From Cognaticolwellia sediminilitoris (lineage in GTDB: Bacteria > Pseudomonadota > Gammaproteobacteria > Enterobacterales > Alteromonadaceae): a stretch of 64,000 nt of DNA. Position 1 is the stretch's first letter. Every line of letters starts with the position of its first letter. Below the pieces are notes generated by a model, which had not been told where the DNA came from, ran no database searches, and saw only the letters and a list, made by a program, of their open reading frames with translations. A program made the translations under genes and the position numbers. Below are positions 51,228-60,504 of the stretch, piece after piece. The DNA lies in assembly GCA_002104535.1 (NCBI GenBank), contig NBOG01000008.1:1-64000 (forward strand), read 5' to 3'.

Positions 51228-51932
51228 CTATTTAATCAAAGAGAACTGTTTACTCGCGGTATATGTTTGCAGACCAAAATGACCTAATGCATATGAGTAT
51301 GTCGCATTTTCATTAGCGATTTGACTAGAATGAATACCACCTACTCGACACGTACCACTGCCACAAACAATCTGATCACTCCAACTTTTTATCGAATAAA
51401 CTCTATCAGCAATATTTTTACCATATAGCCAGTCTAAAAATGGACTAGATACAGACAAACCATTAACACCACAAGTTGGCGTCCAAACATTCCAAGGATA
51501 CGCTCCACAGGTCCATAAACCACGATAAGCGCCTGCGATCCCTACAAAGGCATCTACCTTGTTGCTTTTACCAAGTTTGATGACTTGCTGGGCCGCTAAC
51601 GTCACCCCCATTGAATGACCAATAATATCTATCTTGCCAGTACACGAACTTGCAATGGCACTATTGATAGCATTTTTTACGGGTGTTTCTTCTGAACCGC
51701 TATGGTTATTAGAGCTCGCTGAAGAGCCTCCCCATGAAGGGCGAAAAATTTCACTGTCTTTATAGTTTTTTGCTTTTAGTAAGTCATACGTATTATCCCA
51801 ATCAGACGGCGTCCCGGTATTACCATGAACTAACACCACGCTATCTACACATGCTGCATAAACACTTTGGCTTGCAAAAATCAACATAAATGACAGAAGT
51901 GCTTTTTTTAATGTTGTTGTTGTATTTATCAT
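51228..51932 (-). CDS. Secreted class 2-like triacylglycerol lipase
   Basis: The 234-residue protein has a signal peptide (ALLSFMLIFASQSVYA) and a lipase fold with oxyanion segment VVLVHGNTGTPSDW, nucleophile elbow IIGHSMGVTL, aspartate in KSWSDQIV and histidine in GHFGLQ. Several cysteines suggest disulfides. It is the only lipase in the window with clear secretion. The 376-bp upstream gap holds no gene. Confidence 0.82.
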   Translation of the reverse strand: MINTTTTLKKALLSFMLIFASQSVYAACVDSVVLVHGNTGTPSDWDNTYDLLKAKNYKDSEIFRPSWGGSSASSNNHSGSEETPVKNAINSAIASSCTGKIDIIGHSMGVTLAAQQVIKLGKSNKVDAFVGIAGAYRGLWTCGAYPWNVWTPTCGVNGLSVSSPFLDWLYGKNIADRVYSIKSWSDQIVCGSGTCRVGGIHSSQIANENATYSYALGHFGLQTYTASKQFSLIK

Positions 51933-52241
51933 ATTTAGCCTACTTAGTTGTTTTATAATTATAGTTATTTACATGCTCAAATTATGAACAACCTTCACTT
52001 TAATAAACAAATGGCTAAAAAGAAGTGCTACCTTAGTGCTACTACCCTATGAAAACACATATATTCAAACATTATTAAGTCACGATATTAATAATAACTT
52101 GAGTAAAGTACAAAAAATCACGTCATTGCAAACTCGTGCTAAAAGATGACTTTCACGCACTTTAGACTTACTTTAAGTGTTACTAAAGTTAAATATCAAA
52201 AACCTAGCAAGTATGTTATAGAGGATAAAACAGTAGACATA
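51933..52241. other. Non-coding spacer upstream of lipase
   Basis: There is no gene. A 7-bp inverted repeat (ACTTTAG 52159-52165, CTAAAGT 52183-52189) is present. The rest is AT-rich and unremarkable; it presumably includes the lipase promoter. Confidence 0.6.
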
Positions 52242-52285
52242 AAAAAACCGGAACACCTTGTTTATAAAGGTTATTCCGGTTTTTA
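52242..52285 (-). terminator. Terminator of tpiA-secG-tRNA-Leu unit
   Basis: On the minus strand AAAAACCGGAA pairs with TTCCGGTTTTTTT, with ACCTT/AAGGT stacked inside, and seven T follow. It lies 24 bp beyond the tRNA 3' end. Confidence 0.9.
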
Positions 52286-52308
52286 TTGGTTCTTATAGAA
52301 CCAGTATT

Positions 52309-52393
52309 TGGTGCAGATAGAGAGACTCGAACTCTCACGCCCTAAGGCACCACCCCCTCAAGGTGGCGCGTCTACCAATTCCGCCATATCTGC
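52309..52393 (-). tRNA. tRNA-Leu (anticodon GAG)
   Basis: The minus strand reads GCAGATATGGCGGAATTGG at the 5' end with an 85-nt cloverleaf. The anticodon loop is TTGAGGG, so the anticodon is GAG; a long variable arm, TTCGAGTC T-arm and encoded CCA are visible. It reads CUC/CUU leucine codons. It lies 13 bp after secG, as in many gammaproteobacteria. Confidence 0.97.
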
Positions 52394-52406
52394 AAATATT
52401 TTAAAA

Positions 52407-52802
52407 CTAGTTCGGTACGTCGCTTTCTTTAGCTACTGGTGCATCGCTTACAGGTACATCAGTGTTTTCAACTTTAGGCTCAAGGCTGTCAGTTGGAATA
52501 GCATCAGTTGCTGGTGCAACTTGGCCTGCAGGAACGTCAATATTATTCCATTCATCTGTCGCTTTAACGCGATTGGCCGTTAAGTTACCTAATATTAAGC
52601 TGATAGCAAAAAAGGCAATCGCTAAATAAGTAGTCGACTTAGTTAAGAAGTTACCAGAACCGCTTGAACCAAAAATAGTCGCTGATGAACCAGCACCGAA
52701 TGATGCGCCCATATCAGCACCTTTACCTTGTTGAATTAGTACTAAACCAATTAAACATAAAGCAACGATCAAATACACTACAATTAACACTTGATACAAC
52801 AT
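52407..52802 (-). CDS. secG: Preprotein translocase subunit SecG
   Basis: The 131-residue protein has two membrane segments (YQVLIVVYLIVALCLIGLVLI and YLAIAFFAISLILGNL) with the conserved cytosolic link QQGKGADMGASFGAGSS and FLTKST. A polar Pro/Asp-rich C-tail is longer than in E. coli (110 residues). SecG aids SecYEG translocation. It sits 4 bp after tpiA and is cotranscribed with tRNA-Leu. Confidence 0.95.
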   Translation of the reverse strand: MLYQVLIVVYLIVALCLIGLVLIQQGKGADMGASFGAGSSATIFGSSGSGNFLTKSTTYLAIAFFAISLILGNLTANRVKATDEWNNIDVPAGQVAPATDAIPTDSLEPKVENTDVPVSDAPVAKESDVPN

Positions 52803-52806
52803 TTTT

Positions 52807-53574
52807 TTATCCCTTTGCTGCCGAACAAATTATTTTAAATTCTTCGGCTTTTAAACTAGCACCGCCGATTAATCCACCATCGATATCAGCTTGTGCAAAT
52901 AATTCTTCACAGTTTGTCGCATTGACACTGCCACCATACAACAATGGCACTTTAACTGCGACGCTTTCATCAATTTTTGCGATAAATTCACGAATAAATT
53001 GATGGGTTGTTTGCGCCATTTCTGGCGATGCTGTTTTCCCAGTACCTATTGCCCAAACAGGCTCGTACGCGACAACAACATCTGCAAATTTTTCAATACC
53101 TATTTCGTCTATAACGGGCTGTAATTGCGCCGCTAAAACAACGTTGGTTTGCTCTGCTACACGTTCGTCTTCACTTTCACCTATACATAAAATAGGTTGA
53201 AGGCCAGCAGCTAAAGCCGCTTTAATTTTTTGTGCAACTAAGGTGCTTGTCTCTTTATAAATACTGCGGCGTTCAGAATGCCCTACAATAACGTAGTTAA
53301 CACCAAACTCTTGTAGCATTGATGTCGATACTTCACCTGTAAACGCACCTTTTGCATGTTCGCTTAAGTTTTGAGCACCTAAACTAAATGCTGTTGGTAA
53401 GTTAACATTCGAGCTAGCTATACTAAATGCCGCTAAGTAAGGAAAGCTAGGACAAACAACGACTTCAACATTTTCATTTAACGTTACGTTATTTAACTCT
53501 GAAACCATTGAGTTGACTAAAGCTAAACTGCCGTTCATTTTCCAGTTTGCTGCAACTATTGCGCGTCTATTCAT
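52807..53574 (-). CDS. tpiA: Triosephosphate isomerase
   Basis: The 255-residue TIM-barrel enzyme has AANWKMNGS (catalytic lysine), IVGHSERR (histidine), VAYEPVWAIGTGK (glutamate) and the phosphate loop LYGGSVNA. It interconverts dihydroxyacetone phosphate and glyceraldehyde 3-phosphate. It lies between glmM and secG; a 126-bp gap separates it from glmM. Confidence 0.97.
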   Translation of the reverse strand: MNRRAIVAANWKMNGSLALVNSMVSELNNVTLNENVEVVVCPSFPYLAAFSIASSNVNLPTAFSLGAQNLSEHAKGAFTGEVSTSMLQEFGVNYVIVGHSERRSIYKETSTLVAQKIKAALAAGLQPILCIGESEDERVAEQTNVVLAAQLQPVIDEIGIEKFADVVVAYEPVWAIGTGKTASPEMAQTTHQFIREFIAKIDESVAVKVPLLYGGSVNATNCEELFAQADIDGGLIGGASLKAEEFKIICSAAKG

Positions 53575-53700
53575 TTTTCATTCCTAAATCAAAGCGGCGA
53601 GATATTAACTAACCTGTCGACAAGATACAAGTTTTTCAGACAATATCCTGTTCAATTGCTCAATATTCATTCGACTTTAAAATCTATTGAGCATTCTTAC

Positions 53701-55038
53701 TTAGCAAGCGAGCTTAACCGCGTCAGCAATCTCGTGTGCTAAGGCTGTAACTTCCTCATATTCAGGGCCTTCTACCATGACTCGGATTAAAGGCTCTGTA
53801 CCTGATTTTCTTAATAAAACACGACCGCGCCCAGTTAATTTTTCATTAACACTGCCTACAGCACTGTTCACATTATCATTAGTTAGTGGATCACTGTCAC
53901 CCGAGAACCTAACGTTTACTAATACTTGAGGTAATTTTGTCATACCTTGTCGTAACTCAAATAAGGTTTTACCGGTATTACAAACTGCAGTTAAAACGTT
54001 TAACGCAGCGATAATGCCGTCACCAGTTGAGGTATGATTTAAATTAATAACATGGCCTGAGTTTTCTGCGCCTAATTTCCAGCCTTTTTGCTTCAGCATT
54101 TCCATGACATAACGGTCACCCACTTTACTGCGGGCAAAAGGTACGTTCAAATCAGCAAGCGCAAGTTCTAAGCCCATATTACTCATTAATGTACCAACAA
54201 CACCACCGTCAATAGTGCCGTTTTGTAAGTCGTTTCGTGCAATAACATAAATTGATTCGTCACCGTCAATAACATATCCGGTGTGATCAACCATCATTAA
54301 ACGGTCACCATCTCCATCTAATGCAATACCTAGATCGGCCTGATGTTCAACTACTGCAGCACTAATGGCTGCCATCGATGTTGCACCACATTCATGGTTA
54401 ATGTTAGTGCCATTTGGTGAAGTGCCAATTTCAATAACTTCTGCACCTAACTCTCTAAAAACTTTAGGGGCTATGTGATAAGTGGCACCATGAGCACAAT
54501 CAACAACGATTTTCATGTTTTTCAATGAAAACTGATTTGGAAAGTTACTTTTACAAAATTCAATATAACGTCCAGCAGCATCGTCAATGCGATTTGCCTT
54601 TCCAAGATGCGCTGATTCGACACAGCCCATTTCTTTGTCTAATTCAGCTTCTATCGCTAACTCAACATCATCAGGCAATTTTTGTCCGTCTTGTGAGAAA
54701 AACTTAATACCATTATCGTAAAATGGATTATGTGAAGCACTGATCACTATGCCAGCTTCTGCGCGAAAGGTTTTGGTTAGGTATGCAATACCCGGCGTTG
54801 GCATAGGTCCTAATAGCCCAATATCAATGCCTGCTGCTGAAAAACCAGCTTCTAAAGCTGATTCCAACATATAGCCAGAAATACGCGTATCTTTACCAAT
54901 TAATACTTTTTTAGTGCCTTGAGCAGCTAAAACACGTCCCGCCGCGTAACCCAATTTCATCACAAATTGTGGCGTAATTGGGTATTGGCCTACTAAGCCG
55001 CGAATTCCATCGGTACCGAAGTATCTTCTTTCTGTCAT
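53701..55038 (-). CDS. glmM: Phosphoglucosamine mutase
   Basis: The 445-residue enzyme has the phosphoserine loop [14 protein letters not shown], metal loop [13 protein letters not shown], sugar-binding GAENSGHV and phosphate-binding [14 protein letters not shown]. It converts glucosamine 6-phosphate to glucosamine 1-phosphate for cell-wall precursors. I chose the second of two adjacent ATGs (55038), 6 nt after AGGG, giving the usual 445 residues. Confidence 0.96.
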   Translation of the reverse strand: MTERRYFGTDGIRGLVGQYPITPQFVMKLGYAAGRVLAAQGTKKVLIGKDTRISGYMLESALEAGFSAAGIDIGLLGPMPTPGIAYLTKTFRAEAGIVISASHNPFYDNGIKFFSQDGQKLPDDVELAIEAELDKEMGCVESAHLGKANRIDDAAGRYIEFCKSNFPNQFSLKNMKIVVDCAHGATYHIAPKVFRELGAEVIEIGTSPNGTNINHECGATSMAAISAAVVEHQADLGIALDGDGDRLMMVDHTGYVIDGDESIYVIARNDLQNGTIDGGVVGTLMSNMGLELALADLNVPFARSKVGDRYVMEMLKQKGWKLGAENSGHVINLNHTSTGDGIIAALNVLTAVCNTGKTLFELRQGMTKLPQVLVNVRFSGDSDPLTNDNVNSAVGSVNEKLTGRGRVLLRKSGTEPLIRVMVEGPEYEEVTALAHEIADAVKLAC

Positions 55039-55101
55039 CATTTTCCCTTAGCTAATGACTTTAGCATTAGCTTTTAATACGAATACATTTTGCCCAACAA
55101 C

Positions 55102-55938
55102 TCATTGATTCGTTGTTGTAGCTTTTAAAACAGTGAGTGCGTCCACGGTTTCTTGTACATCGTGTACGCGAATAATATTTGCCCCTTGTTGAGCGGCAAT
55201 AATAGCAGCGCTAACGCTACCAGCTAGACGTTGCTTAACATCTCGATTTAATAAAGTACCGATCATCGATTTACGAGATAAGCCGGCCAAGATAGGTAAA
55301 CCTAATTTACCAAATTTTGACATATTTGCCAGTAAATGAAAGTTTTGCTCTAAGGTTTTACCAAAACCAAAACCAGGATCTAAGATAAGGCGTTCGCGGG
55401 CTATACCCGCGGCAACACAGGCGTTAATACGTTGCTGGAAAAACTGCATGATGTCGAAAATAACGTCATTGTAAACTGGATTATTTTGCATGCTACGAGG
55501 CAACCCTTGCATATGCATTAAACACACAGGAATATTGCTATTAGCAACTGCCGCTAAACAGCCGTCATTTTGCAGTGCACGTACGTCATTAATTACATCT
55601 GCACCAGCTTCAATTGCCGCCACCATTACAGCGGCTTTGCTAGTATCTACCGATACTAAAACATCAAAACGTTGTTTAATGGCTTTCAATATGGGAATAA
55701 CACGAGCGAGTTCATCTTGCTCGCTAACATCTATAGCGCCTGGTCTGGTCGACTCACCACCAATATCGATAATTGTTGCGCCATCATCAATCATCTTTTG
55801 CACTTGCTTAAGCGCATGACCAATTTCCGTAAATTTACCGCCATCTGAAAATGAGTCAGGGGTAATATTTAGAATCCCCATCACCTGAGGTGTTGATAAA
55901 TCTAAGGTAGAATTTGGGCATTTAAGTTTGTTTAGCAC
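55102..55938 (-). CDS. folP: Dihydropteroate synthase
   Basis: The 278-residue TIM-barrel enzyme has MGILNITPDSFSDGG, IDIGGESTRPGA, VSVDTSKA, RLILDPGFGFGKT and LAGLSRKSMIG. It joins p-aminobenzoate to the pterin in folate synthesis. The start is GTG behind AAGAGA. It is 63 bp upstream of glmM on the same strand, the usual operon. Confidence 0.96.
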   Translation of the reverse strand: MLNKLKCPNSTLDLSTPQVMGILNITPDSFSDGGKFTEIGHALKQVQKMIDDGATIIDIGGESTRPGAIDVSEQDELARVIPILKAIKQRFDVLVSVDTSKAAVMVAAIEAGADVINDVRALQNDGCLAAVANSNIPVCLMHMQGLPRSMQNNPVYNDVIFDIMQFFQQRINACVAAGIARERLILDPGFGFGKTLEQNFHLLANMSKFGKLGLPILAGLSRKSMIGTLLNRDVKQRLAGSVSAAIIAAQQGANIIRVHDVQETVDALTVLKATTTNQ

Positions 55939-56007
55939 GACATTCTCTTCAATAACTAATTCTTTATTATTTTAGTTTCTGACCATTTATCCAAAAACTA
56001 AAATAAT

Positions 56008-56055
56008 AAAGCCTCAATAAGTATTAAATCTAATGATTTAAACCTTTGAGGCTTT
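56008..56055 (-). terminator. Hairpin after ftsH
   Basis: AAAGCCTCAA (56008-56017) pairs with TTGAGGCTTT (56046-56055), with AAATC/GATTT stacked in the loop. On the minus strand it is followed by ATTATTTTAG. It separates ftsH from folP. Confidence 0.7.
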
Positions 56056-56074
56056 AAGTATTTTTATAACTTAA

Positions 56075-58036
56075 CTATTTAGCAGGTATATCTGAAGCAT
56101 CGCTTGAATTTTCAGAGTCAGCAGATGACTCTTTATCTTCATCTTTTTTAGCTGATGGCTTGCTCGAATCTGCGTTATTGTCTGATTTATCATCAGAGTC
56201 CCTAGCATCAAAATCAGCTGGTGGACGAACTTTAACGCGGTTCATCAGGTCATCAACTTGTAATGCGTCGATAGTTTCATATTCCATTAAAGCATCTTTC
56301 ATTGCATGCAAAATATCTTCATTTTCTTTTAAGATAGTTGCCGCTCTTTCGTAGTTACGATTTACAAAGTCTTTAATTTCTTCATCAATAGCACGTGCGG
56401 TTTCGTCAGACATATTCAACGACTTAGATGATGTTCTACCTAAGAATACTTCGCCTTCTTCTTCAGCAAACAACATAGGACCCATTTTTTGAGAGAAACC
56501 CCATTGTGTCACCATTTTACGTGCAAGTTGTGTAGCACGTTCAATATCGTTTGAAGCACCTGTAGATACTTTTTCAAAACCGTAAATCATTTCTTCAGCA
56601 ATACGTCCACCGTATAACGATGAAATGTTACTTTCTAGATGCTGTTTACTATGACTAAACCTGTCTTGCTCTGGTAAGTACATAGTCACACCTAAAGCAC
56701 GACCACGCGGCATAATACTAACTTTATACACTGGGTCATGATCTGGCACTAAACGACCAACAATGGCATGGCCAGCTTCATGATAAGCAGTCATTTCTTT
56801 TTCAGATTCTGTCATTACCATTGAACGACGCTCTGAACCCATCATGATTTTATCTTTAGCTTTTTCAAATTCAGCCATACCAACAACGCGGCGTGCTGAA
56901 CGGGCAGCAAATAGTGCAGCTTCGTTAACTAAGTTAGCTAAGTCAGCACCTGAAAAACCAGGAGTACCACGGGCAATAACTGATGCTTTAACATCATCAC
57001 CTAAAGGCACTTTACGCATATGTACTTTAAGAATTTGTTCACGACCACGAATATCAGGTAAACCAACAGTAACTTGACGGTCAAAACGGCCAGGACGAAG
57101 TAACGCAGGGTCTAAAACGTCAGGACGGTTAGTTGCTGCAATAACAATTACACCTTCATTACCTTCAAAACCATCCATTTCAACTAGCATTTGGTTAAGT
57201 GTTTGTTCACGTTCATCGTGACCACCACCCATGCCTGCACCACGTTGACGACCTACTGCATCAATTTCATCAATAAAGATGATACAAGGTGCTGCTTTTT
57301 TCGCTTGTTCGAACATGTCACGGACACGAGATGCACCAACACCAACAAACATTTCAACAAAATCTGAGCCGGAAATAGTAAAGAACGGTACTTTAGCTTC
57401 ACCAGCAATAGCTTTTGCTAATAAAGTTTTACCTGTACCCGGTTGACCAACCATCAATACACCTGATGGAATACGACCACCAAGTTTTTGAAATCGTGAT
57501 GGGTCTTTCAAGTAATCCACTAATTCAGACACTTCTTCTTTTGCTTCGTCACAACCTGCAACATCCGCAAAAGTAGTTTTAATTTGGTCTTCGCCTAATA
57601 AACGCGCTTTCGATTTACCGAAACTCATCGCGCCTTTACCGCCACCACCTTGCATTTGACGCATGAAGAATATCCATACACCAATCAACAAAATCATTGG
57701 GAACCAAGAAACAAAAATAGTCATTAAAAAGCTAGGTTCTTCAGGTAATTCACCCGAAGCATTAACACCTTGCTTAACAAGATCGTTGATTAAATCACGA
57801 TCATAACCACCAGGAATAACCGTAACGAAATTTTCACCGCTGCGTTTAAGACCATTAATAACGCCGTTTCTATCAACCGCGACTTCTCTAATTTGCCCTT
57901 GACGTACGTCTTGGACAAACTGTGTGTAATCTACTTGTTGCTCTTTGCCGCTTCCAGGAGTAAAACTTTGGAAAACAGACATTAAAACAACTGCAATAAC
58001 TAACCATAAAATAAGATTTTTTGCCATATCGCTCAA
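56075..58036 (-). CDS. ftsH: ATP-dependent zinc metalloprotease FtsH
   Basis: The 653-residue protein has two N-terminal membrane segments (about 8-24 and 104-123), an AAA domain with Walker A GQPGTGKT (commonly GPPGTGKT), Walker [32 protein letters not shown], and the zinc site YHEAGHAIV. The tail is Asp/Ser/Lys-rich. It degrades membrane and cytosolic proteins. The TTG start with GAGGT 8 nt upstream gives the familiar MSDMAKN N-terminus; ATG 58027 is an alternative. Confidence 0.96.
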   Translation of the reverse strand: MSDMAKNLILWLVIAVVLMSVFQSFTPGSGKEQQVDYTQFVQDVRQGQIREVAVDRNGVINGLKRSGENFVTVIPGGYDRDLINDLVKQGVNASGELPEEPSFLMTIFVSWFPMILLIGVWIFFMRQMQGGGGKGAMSFGKSKARLLGEDQIKTTFADVAGCDEAKEEVSELVDYLKDPSRFQKLGGRIPSGVLMVGQPGTGKTLLAKAIAGEAKVPFFTISGSDFVEMFVGVGASRVRDMFEQAKKAAPCIIFIDEIDAVGRQRGAGMGGGHDEREQTLNQMLVEMDGFEGNEGVIVIAATNRPDVLDPALLRPGRFDRQVTVGLPDIRGREQILKVHMRKVPLGDDVKASVIARGTPGFSGADLANLVNEAALFAARSARRVVGMAEFEKAKDKIMMGSERRSMVMTESEKEMTAYHEAGHAIVGRLVPDHDPVYKVSIMPRGRALGVTMYLPEQDRFSHSKQHLESNISSLYGGRIAEEMIYGFEKVSTGASNDIERATQLARKMVTQWGFSQKMGPMLFAEEEGEVFLGRTSSKSLNMSDETARAIDEEIKDFVNRNYERAATILKENEDILHAMKDALMEYETIDALQVDDLMNRVKVRPPADFDARDSDDKSDNNADSSKPSAKKDEDKESSADSENSSDASDIPAK

Positions 58037-58094
58037 CTTAATGACCTCTTGCTAATGTTCAAAATGGTGCGATGAAATAATTCCATCTAATTTA

Positions 58095-58724
58095 CTACAA
58101 TTTAAAGCCGGTAGCCACAAGATAAACTTCTCGTGAACGAGCACGTGATGATTCAGGCTTGCGGGTTTTTACGGTTTTAAATGCGGCTCGAGCGTCTTTG
58201 ATAAATTGTTCAAAGCCCTCTCCTTGGAACACTTTCACTACAAAAGCGCCATTTTTCTTTAAAACTTGATTGCACATATCTAGCGCTAACTCTACTAAAT
58301 ACATACTTCTCGCCGCGTCTGCGGCATCATTACCGGTAAAATTTGCTGCCATGTCAGACATAACAACATCAATGTTTTTACCATTAATACGGGTCAATAA
58401 AGCATCAAGAACTGATTCTTCGCGAAAATCTCCTTGCAGGAAATCAACACCTGCGATGGGGTCCATTGGTAAAATATCACAAGCAACAACTTGACCATTA
58501 GCACCAACCACTTTGGTTGCATACTCAGACCAACCACCAGGTGCGGCGCCTAAATCAACCACCTTCATACCAGGTTTGATCAATTTATCTTTATTGTTTA
58601 TCTCTTCAATTTTAAAAACAGCACGAGAGCGAAGCCCTAATCTTTGCGCTTTTTTAACATATTCATCATCAAAGTGCTCTTTTAACCACCGGGCACTACT
58701 GACACTGACTTTATTCTTACTCAT
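58095..58724 (-). CDS. rlmE: 23S rRNA 2'-O-ribose methyltransferase RlmE
   Basis: The 209-residue enzyme has [15 protein letters not shown] (SAM motif), [20 protein letters not shown] and the K-D-K-E catalytic set, with [15 protein letters not shown] near the N-terminus. It methylates U2552 of 23S rRNA. It is 58 bp upstream of ftsH and divergent from yhbY, as in E. coli. Confidence 0.96.
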   Translation of the reverse strand: MSKNKVSVSSARWLKEHFDDEYVKKAQRLGLRSRAVFKIEEINNKDKLIKPGMKVVDLGAAPGGWSEYATKVVGANGQVVACDILPMDPIAGVDFLQGDFREESVLDALLTRINGKNIDVVMSDMAANFTGNDAADAARSMYLVELALDMCNQVLKKNGAFVVKVFQGEGFEQFIKDARAAFKTVKTRKPESSRARSREVYLVATGFKL

Positions 58725-58936
58725 TCAATCCACTTATATATTTATGCTATTAAAGCGCTTTACCTAAGGATATTTTGTAACTTCATTTACTGCTGAAATA
58801 AAGCTATGGCTATTTTAACCAAAATAAACAAGAAAAGTACGTTAAAAAGCTATCACTTTGTAAACAATATTAGTATTACAAACTAGATGGAGGTAAAATA
58901 GCTTTAATTCAAGCTAACTTGTAACGAAAATTGTTA

Positions 58937-59233
58937 ATGAACCTAAATAAAAAACAAATTCAGTATTTAAAAGGCCTAGCACATAGCCTTAAACCCGTTG
59001 TATTACTTGGTAATAACGGTCTTACAGAAGCGGTAGTTGCCGAAGTCGACTTCGCTTTAAATCACCATGAATTAATTAAGATTAAAATCCCTACGGATGA
59101 TCGTGAAACTAAAGCACTTATTGTTGAAGCTATTTGTCGTGAAACAAATTCAACTAAAGTGCAAGTTATCGGTAAAACCTTAGTTATCTTCCGTCAAAGT
59201 GAAGAAAAGAAAATTCGTGTACCTAAGATCTAA
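58937..59233 (+). CDS. yhbY: Ribosome assembly RNA-binding protein YhbY
   Basis: The 98-residue CRM-domain protein shows KPVVLLGNNGLTEAV, HHELIKIKI, DRETKALIVEAICRET and VIGKTLVIFR. The ATG at 58937 gives the standard length and N-terminus (MNLNKKQ); a TTG two codons upstream is less likely. It binds pre-50S particles. It diverges from rlmE. Confidence 0.95.
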   Translation: MNLNKKQIQYLKGLAHSLKPVVLLGNNGLTEAVVAEVDFALNHHELIKIKIPTDDRETKALIVEAICRETNSTKVQVIGKTLVIFRQSEEKKIRVPKI

Positions 59234-59257
59234 CAAGTACTCCGATTTAATAACATT

Positions 59258-59283
59258 AAAAAAGGGCTTCTGCCCTTTTTTTG
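59258..59283 (+). terminator. Terminator of yhbY
   Basis: AAAAGGGC pairs with GCCCTTTT around TTCT, with extra A and T tracts on each side. Confidence 0.92.
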
Positions 59284-59427
59284 TTAGTAAAATTCAGTAA
59301 ATTCTCACCTACCCAATACATTAGAAAAAACTAATATACAATGTAAAGTGTTTAGCTTAGAATAAAATCATTACTATATCCCCAGCTCGGGGTAATGAAT
59401 GCGTAAAAGTGCATAGAGGATTTTAAA

Positions 59428-59769
59428 ATGATTTTATCAGTACCAGAATTAGTCGCTCAGGCTAAACAGACAGTTGAATGTGTTACTGCAGTTCAAGCAT
59501 TCAGTCAAAATGACGCGCTATTTATTGATGTTAGAGAGCCAGCAGAATCAGCAAACTCTCCAATTAAAAATTCTATCAACATTCCACGCGGTGTATTAGA
59601 AATGAATATCGCTAGCCATTGCCCTGATGCTGAAAAGGCAATTTATTTACATTGCGCTTCTGGTGGTCGTGCTGCATTAGCGGCAGAGCAACTGCAACGT
59701 ATTGGCTATAAAAATGTTAAAGCGATCAGCTGTGGCCATCAGGAAATATGCAAGGTTCAAAACAGTTAA
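59428..59769 (+). CDS. Single-domain rhodanese-like protein
   Basis: The 113-residue protein has the rhodanese fold with FIDVREPAE and the active-site loop LHCASGGRAALAA (catalytic cysteine about residue 76). Such proteins carry sulfane sulfur, for example in thiosulfate or thiol metabolism. AGAGGA lies before the ATG. It lacks a signal peptide and is probably cytosolic. Substrate unknown. Confidence 0.87.
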   Translation: MILSVPELVAQAKQTVECVTAVQAFSQNDALFIDVREPAESANSPIKNSINIPRGVLEMNIASHCPDAEKAIYLHCASGGRAALAAEQLQRIGYKNVKAISCGHQEICKVQNS

Positions 59770-59815
59770 CATCCGGCTAATAATGTAACTGTATAAGTTT
59801 TATCTCGATAAAATT

Positions 59816-59848
59816 AAAAACGCGCTAACAAAAGTTAAGCGCGTTTTT
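59816..59848. terminator. Bidirectional terminator between rhodanese gene and greA
   Basis: AAAAACGCGC pairs with GCGCGTTTTT around TAACAAAAGTTA with a one-base bulge; A and T tracts flank it and the two genes converge. Confidence 0.9.
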
Positions 59849-59890
59849 ATTATCTTTACTGATAAATAAATCAGTAAATAGATCTCAATA

Positions 59891-60367
59891 CTAGATATGC
59901 TCAACAGCAATAATTTCATATTCAACCACACCGCCTGGTGTGGTGATTTCAATTTCACTATCAACTTCTTTACCAATTAAACCACGGGCAATTGGCGAGT
60001 TAAGTGATATACGACCGGTTTTAAAATCCGCTTCGTCGTCACCAACAATTTTATAAGTTACTTCAACTTCAGTATCAAGGTTAAGCAATGTAACGGTAGC
60101 GCCAAAAATAACTTTACCAGTGTTAGGTATTTTGGTCACGTCAATGACTTGAGCGTTACATAATCTGCCTTCAATATCTTGAATTCGACCTTCACAGAAG
60201 CCTTGCTCTTCTTTAGCAGCGTGATATTCGGCATTTTCTTTTAAGTCGCCATGTTCACGGGCATCAGCAATGTCTTTTACGATACGTGGACGCTTTTCAG
60301 TTTTTAAAATTCTTAACTCTTCTTTTAATTGCTCAGCGCCAAGCAATGTCATCGGATATTTTATCAT
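59891..60367 (-). CDS. greA: Transcription elongation factor GreA
   Basis: The 158-residue protein has the GreA N-terminal coiled coil ([25 protein letters not shown] and [15 protein letters not shown] with the tip acidic pair) and the C-terminal FKBP-like domain ending [18 protein letters not shown]. It binds RNA polymerase and stimulates cleavage of backtracked RNA. It follows carB with a 137-bp gap, as in related genomes. Confidence 0.97.
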   Translation of the reverse strand: MIKYPMTLLGAEQLKEELRILKTEKRPRIVKDIADAREHGDLKENAEYHAAKEEQGFCEGRIQDIEGRLCNAQVIDVTKIPNTGKVIFGATVTLLNLDTEVEVTYKIVGDDEADFKTGRISLNSPIARGLIGKEVDSEIEITTPGGVVEYEIIAVEHI

Positions 60368-60504
60368 TTTACTCTTCTTTAACTAACAACAAAGGCGGCA
60401 AACCCATGTTAGAAACTAGGTAGCCACCTTTAAAAAATAATTCGCTTAAATAAGGTTAACGGTAAACTTGTACTTTAAGATGACAAATTTACCGCTCAAA
60501 CCGA

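Noticed and set aside
59380-59427. Small riboswitch or thermosensor before the rhodanese gene
   Set aside because: Only a 4-bp CCCC/GGGG hairpin and a short ATGC repeat are visible; this is too little to support a regulatory RNA.
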